Assembly: GCF_900106525.1 (NCBI RefSeq)
Contig: NZ_FNOG01000001.1
Coordinates: forward strand, 891,634 to 955,633
Reading direction: 5' to 3'
Length of the DNA: 64,000 nucleotides
DNA from: Lysobacter enzymogenes
GTDB taxonomy: Bacteria > Pseudomonadota > Gammaproteobacteria > Xanthomonadales > Xanthomonadaceae
A program made the position numbers and the translations under genes. The notes under the pieces were generated by a model. It worked only from the letters and a program-made list of their open reading frames with translations, had not been told where the DNA came from and did not search any database. Shown piece by piece: positions 60,544 to 64,000 of this stretch. Each line of letters opens with the position of its first letter. The stretch's first letter is position 1.

Positions 60544-60917
60544 CCGCGCTAACGCTCGCATCGAATGCAGCCAGGGCATTCGCAGTGCAGACTGTTTCCA
60601 TAGTCGAAACCCTGAAAATCAAGGGATTTCGCAGTCGCCGAAACGCAATCGCGCGCGCAGTAAGCGTTTACTGCGCGGTTGCATGATCCCAGTCACGAAC
60701 GCGAATGTGCGTTCGCTTCGCTTGTCACTTGTCCGCCGCGCACCCCGCGCTTAGCGTCGAATCCCGGGCGCATCGGATCGTTCTCCCCCGTACGGCTCGA
60801 CCGCGCTTTCACGCGCAGCAAGTCCCGCGGCGCGCCACGCGCGCCGCTTCCGTCCACTGCGTGCGCGCGCCGATGCCGGAGCATCCGCCGCGCGCGCCCG
60901 ATCCAGGAGCGCTTTCC
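60544..60917. promoter_or_regulatory. Upstream region of the aminopeptidase gene with a 9-bp inverted repeat
   Basis: Contains GCGCAGTAA (from 60655) mirrored by TTACTGCGC (to 60676) with a 4-bp centre, an operator-like palindrome. AT-richer sequence precedes it. In-frame ATG codons upstream of 60918 (for example 60705 and 60873) give no signal peptide at the N-terminus and were not used. Confidence 0.45.
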
Positions 60918-62594
60918 GTGAATCCGCAATCCGCTTCCCCGCACGCCCGATTCCGTTCGCACCCGCTTGCCGCCGCCACGCTCGCGCTGGCGCTCGCCGC
61001 CGCGCTCGCGCCGGCTTATGCGCAGGCGCAAGCTCAGGCGCACACGCATGAGCTCGCCGCCGGCGAAGATCCGTTCAAGCCGGTCTACATCGTCACCTCG
61101 CGCGAGACTTTCGACGCCGGCGCGAAAACGCTGGCCAAGAACTCCACCGGCCTGAGCAACGCCGTCGGCAAGCCGCTGGTGATCGCCGAACTCAAGACCC
61201 ACCAGCTGCCCGACCTGATCCGCCACGTCCACGAAAACGAGAAGCGCTGCGGCGGCTACTTCGCCTTCGACAGCCGCCAGGAAGCCGAGGCCTTCGTCAA
61301 GGCCGACCGCAGCCGCGAGGCCATCGACACCAAGTTCGCGACCTACACCGTCGACAACCAGGCCACGGTCAATCCGTGGCTGAGCCAGGTCAGCGAGGCC
61401 AACATCCGCGGCACCATCAGCCATCTGTCGACGCAGTACCCGAACCGCTACTACTCCTCCAGCCACGGCCGCACCTCGGCGACCTGGATCAAGGACACCT
61501 GGCTGGCTCTGGGCAACGGCCGCAGCGACGTCAGCGCCGAACTGTTCACCGGTTGCAGCACCTGTTCGACGCAACCCTCGGCGATCCTCACCATCCAGGG
61601 TAGCGAGCTGCCCAACGAGGTGGTGGTGCTCGGCGCGCATCTGGACTCGATCTCCAGCAGCGGTAGCGGCGATGCGATGAACGCGCCGGGCGCCGACGAC
61701 GACGCTTCGGGCATCGCGACCCTGACCGAAGTGCTGCGCGTGGCCCTGGCCAGCGGTTACAAGCCCAAGCGCACGATCAAGTTCATGGGTTACGCCGCCG
61801 AGGAAGTGGGCCTGCGCGGCTCCAAGGCCATCGCCACCGACTTCCAGAACCGCGGCGTCAACGTGGTCGGCGTGCTGCAGCTGGACATGACCAACTACCG
61901 CAGCGGCGGCGCCAACCCGGTGCGTCTGGTCACCGATTACTCGAACTCGTCGCTGCAGCAGTTCCTGCGCGATCTGCATGCGACCTACCTGGGCGGCACG
62001 CTCGGCAGCTACACCTGCGGCTACGGCTGCTCCGACCATGCCTCGTGGACCTCGGCCGGTTTCCCGGCAGCGATCTACTTCGAGAGCGGCACCTCCAGCG
62101 GCGGCTACTCGCCGTACATCCACTCGCCCTCGGACACGCTGGCCAACATGGGCAACTCGGCGACCAACAGCGTGCCGTTCGCCAAACTCGGCCTGGCCTT
62201 CCTCGGCGAGCTGGGCAAGACCGCCGGCACCGGCCCCGGGCCGGGCCCGGGCACCCAGACCTACAGCAACGACACCGACTACGCGATCAACGACAACGCC
62301 ACGGTGGAAAGCCCGATCAGCGTGTCCGGCCGCACCGGCAACGCGCCGAGCAACGCGCAGGTGACGGTCAACATCCTGCACACCTATCGCGGCGATATTA
62401 AGGTCGACCTGGTCGCGCCGGACGGTTCGCTCTACAACCTCAGCAACTACGCCGGCGGCAGCGCCGACAACCTCACCGGCACCTTCACCTTCAACCTGTC
62501 GAGCGAGCCGCTCAACGGCACCTGGAAGCTGCGGGTCAACGACAACGCCACCAACGACACCGGCCGCATCGACAAGTGGAGCATCACCTTCTGA
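60918..62594 (+). CDS. Secreted M28 leucyl-type aminopeptidase with P domain
   Basis: A 558-residue secreted aminopeptidase like that of Vibrio proteolyticus. The start is GTG at 60918, eight bases after AGGAG. It has a signal peptide (about 1-36, ending AYAQ) and a propeptide (to about 135). Two-zinc site ligands are His241 (GAHLDS), Asp within 260-262 (GADDDASG), Glu296 next to catalytic Glu295 (AEEVG), Asp323 (QLDMTN) and His374 (CSDHASW). The P domain (about 448-558) is of the DNATVESPI type. The signal region contains a repeated AQAQAQAH tract. Confidence 0.92.
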   Translation: MNPQSASPHARFRSHPLAAATLALALAAALAPAYAQAQAQAHTHELAAGEDPFKPVYIVTSRETFDAGAKTLAKNSTGLSNAVGKPLVIAELKTHQLPDLIRHVHENEKRCGGYFAFDSRQEAEAFVKADRSREAIDTKFATYTVDNQATVNPWLSQVSEANIRGTISHLSTQYPNRYYSSSHGRTSATWIKDTWLALGNGRSDVSAELFTGCSTCSTQPSAILTIQGSELPNEVVVLGAHLDSISSSGSGDAMNAPGADDDASGIATLTEVLRVALASGYKPKRTIKFMGYAAEEVGLRGSKAIATDFQNRGVNVVGVLQLDMTNYRSGGANPVRLVTDYSNSSLQQFLRDLHATYLGGTLGSYTCGYGCSDHASWTSAGFPAAIYFESGTSSGGYSPYIHSPSDTLANMGNSATNSVPFAKLGLAFLGELGKTAGTGPGPGPGTQTYSNDTDYAINDNATVESPISVSGRTGNAPSNAQVTVNILHTYRGDIKVDLVAPDGSLYNLSNYAGGSADNLTGTFTFNLSSEPLNGTWKLRVNDNATNDTGRIDKWSITF

Positions 62595-62633
62595 TGCCTG
62601 AGTAACGCTTTCCGCCTTGGCGAAAACGTTCGC

Positions 62634-62661
62634 GCCCCGGCTTCGGCCGGGGTTTCTTTTT
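62634..62661 (+). terminator. Intrinsic terminator after the aminopeptidase gene
   Basis: CCCCGGC-TTCG-GCCGGGG followed by TTTCTTTTT. It lies between convergent genes. Confidence 0.9.
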
Positions 62662-62716
62662 GCGGCGCGGCGCGCGCGCCATCGGCCGGCGACGCGCGCC
62701 GGCGCGCAGGCCGCGC

Positions 62717-63397
62717 TCAGCGCGTGCAGCTTTCCTCGTGCGCCAGCGCGTTCTTGCGGGCGATGCGCCAGTTGGTGACGTTGCCCAGCGCGTCGGTCTC
62801 GAAGGTCAGCTGGGTGTCTTTGCCGTCGGGCGCGGGCACTTCCAGGAACGCGGCGCCTTCGAAGGTCGGGTTGGGCACCTGCTTGATCTTGCCGGCGTAG
62901 GCCTTGTTGATCTCGTCGATGCTCATGCCGACGCGGCCGCCGCCGGGCGCCTGCGCCTTGGGGTCGTAGACGTCGATGCCGGCCAAGCCGTCCTGGCCCA
63001 TCAGGAAGCTGTATTGGTGGGTGATCGCGCCGCGCACCGGATAGAGCAGGAAGCACTTGGCGTCGGGGCGCTGGCCGTTGTTGTCCTTCATTTCCCCGCC
63101 CCAGGCGCCGCGCACGCTGGCGACGTCGGCGCCGAAGCGCGCGGTGACCGGGCTGCCGGCGTCGGCGCCGCCGCTGAAGCCGTCGTAGCCGATCGCGTCG
63201 CTGCGCACCGGGCGTTCCGGCGGTTCCAGCGGATTGTCCGACGCGGCGCCGGCGGCGGGGGCCTTGCCGGTGTCGGCGGGCGCGGCGGCGCTGTGCGCGG
63301 CGGGGTCGGCGGGCTTCTGGCAACCGGCCAGGACCAACAACGCCAGTGCGGACGCCGCCAGGGCGGAAGCCGTCAGAGCCGGAACGGGTCGACGCAT
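62717..63397 (-). CDS. Lipoprotein of unknown function
   Basis: A 226-residue protein with a signal peptide and lipobox LAGC (Cys26). A Pro/Ala-rich linker is followed by a globular part containing YGYDG-like and GMSIDEINKAY segments; the latter resembles small periplasmic proteins with a PASTA/SmpA-like turn, without certainty. It has one gene-internal Cys pair (KCFLLYP and the C-terminal ESCTR). Single gene, convergent with the aminopeptidase gene. Confidence 0.7.
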   Translation of the reverse strand: MRRPVPALTASALAASALALLVLAGCQKPADPAAHSAAAPADTGKAPAAGAASDNPLEPPERPVRSDAIGYDGFSGGADAGSPVTARFGADVASVRGAWGGEMKDNNGQRPDAKCFLLYPVRGAITHQYSFLMGQDGLAGIDVYDPKAQAPGGGRVGMSIDEINKAYAGKIKQVPNPTFEGAAFLEVPAPDGKDTQLTFETDALGNVTNWRIARKNALAHEESCTR

Positions 63398-63730
63398 CTT
63401 GGATCACCGTTGCAATGGGACGAAGCGCCGATCCTAATCGATCGGGCGGCGCCGCAAAGGCGTTTTGCGCATCGGGTGCGGATCGAAAACCGGACCGCGT
63501 TAGCGAACCCGGTCACGCGGCGAGCGGGGCGGGGCGCACGTCGCGCGGGCGGCGAGGGCGGCTGGGCGCACTGGGGGTGCCGATTCGCGTGCTGCCGCTG
63601 CGGGCTCATGCGTGGCGATGCGGCGACGCGCGCGGACGAATACGCGGCCCGTAAAAGCGACGAAGCCCGATCCGCGCGCGGACCGGGCTTCATCAATGTT
63701 GCATTGCGGCGCAGTCGCCGCCGGCCGCGC
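63398..63730. terminator. Intergenic region with a terminator for the asparaginase gene
   Basis: About 330 bp without a gene. GAAGCCCGATCCGCGCGCGGACCGGGCTTC (about 63663-63692) forms an imperfect stem and is followed on the minus strand by a short T-run, so it should end the asparaginase transcript. Nothing else recognised. Confidence 0.6.
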
Positions 63731-64000
63731 TCAGATCGCTTCGAAGCGGTTGGCCTCGACGTTCTTGCGCACCTTGGCCGGATCCCAGATCCGCCCGTTC
63801 ATGGCGATGTACACGCCCGCCGGCAGCGACTGCACCGCGCCGACCGCGGTGCCGATGTTGAACTCGGCGTCGGAGCCGCGAAAGCGCGCCGGGTTCAGCG
63901 CGCCGGTCAGCACGATGGTCTTGTCGGCGATCGTCGCCAGCACCTTGGCGGTCTCGACCATGCTGTCGGTGCCGTGGGTGACCAGCACGTGGCGCGCGTC
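63731..64000 (-). CDS. L-asparaginase family protein, C-terminal part (cut by window edge)
   Basis: Only the last 89 codons are in the window. They contain THGTDSMVETA, the second active-site motif of bacterial asparaginases (usually HGTDTMEETA), and IVLTGA followed by SDAEFNIGTAV. The segment ends IWDPAKVRKNVEANRFEAI. The gene continues beyond 64000. Confidence 0.88.
   Translation of the reverse strand, partial: DARHVLVTHGTDSMVETAKVLATIADKTIVLTGALNPARFRGSDAEFNIGTAVGAVQSLPAGVYIAMNGRIWDPAKVRKNVEANRFEAI

Overview
The window is high-GC chromosomal DNA that most resembles a Lysobacter (Xanthomonadaceae/Lysobacteraceae). The grounds are the GC-rich coding bias, GTAGGAGCGGC-type palindromic repeats, a dense set of secreted proteases carrying C-terminal P (proprotein convertase) domains, and a protein with the XVIPCD signature of the Xanthomonadales antibacterial type IV secretion system. 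No rRNA, tRNA, CRISPR array or transposase gene was seen.

Layout. (1) 0.2-3.7 kb, minus strand: an unrecognised three-gene unit made of a 32-residue Lys-rich/Trp-rich peptide gene too short for normal gene calling, a membrane M50-type metalloprotease with a PqqD-like N-terminus, and a TPR protein. A 14-bp perfect hairpin separates the peptide gene from the protease gene. (2) 4.1-6.0 kb: prmC and a proline iminopeptidase. (3) 6.5-16.3 kb, plus strand: a tightly overlapping polysaccharide operon (GT2, ABC permease, ABC ATPase, a 24-codon mini-ORF, GT2, GT4, pyruvyl-transferase-like, GT61), followed on the minus strand by a methyltransferase and galE. (4) 18.2-34.5 kb: housekeeping genes (Nudix hydrolase, 5'-3' exonuclease, nitroreductase, DUF1631 protein, MocR and AraC regulators, cytochrome P460, SufT). 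The proton-translocating transhydrogenase genes are here split by a sigma/anti-sigma/DUF3106 operon on the opposite strand and by several inverted repeats.

(5) 35.1-62.6 kb, all plus strand: a secreted-hydrolase island with five S8 subtilases, one metzincin metalloprotease, two lysyl endopeptidases, one M14 carboxypeptidase and one M28 aminopeptidase. Nine of the ten end in a P domain and six also carry a PKD domain. Most are followed by their own near-identical terminator, and the set looks like a self-expanding, domain-shuffled paralogue family. Inside it are a lipoprotein that is essentially a free-standing subtilase prodomain, and a lipoprotein/calpain-like XVIPCD pair that reads as a type IV secretion immunity/effector pair. 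Two tandem arrays (126-bp and 141-bp units) built from palindromic repeats also lie in the island. (6) The right edge has a lipoprotein of unknown function and the 3' part of an asparaginase gene.

The strongest candidates for something undescribed are the peptide-M50-TPR unit, the free-standing prodomain lipoprotein, and the calpain-family XVIPCD effector with its upstream lipoprotein.
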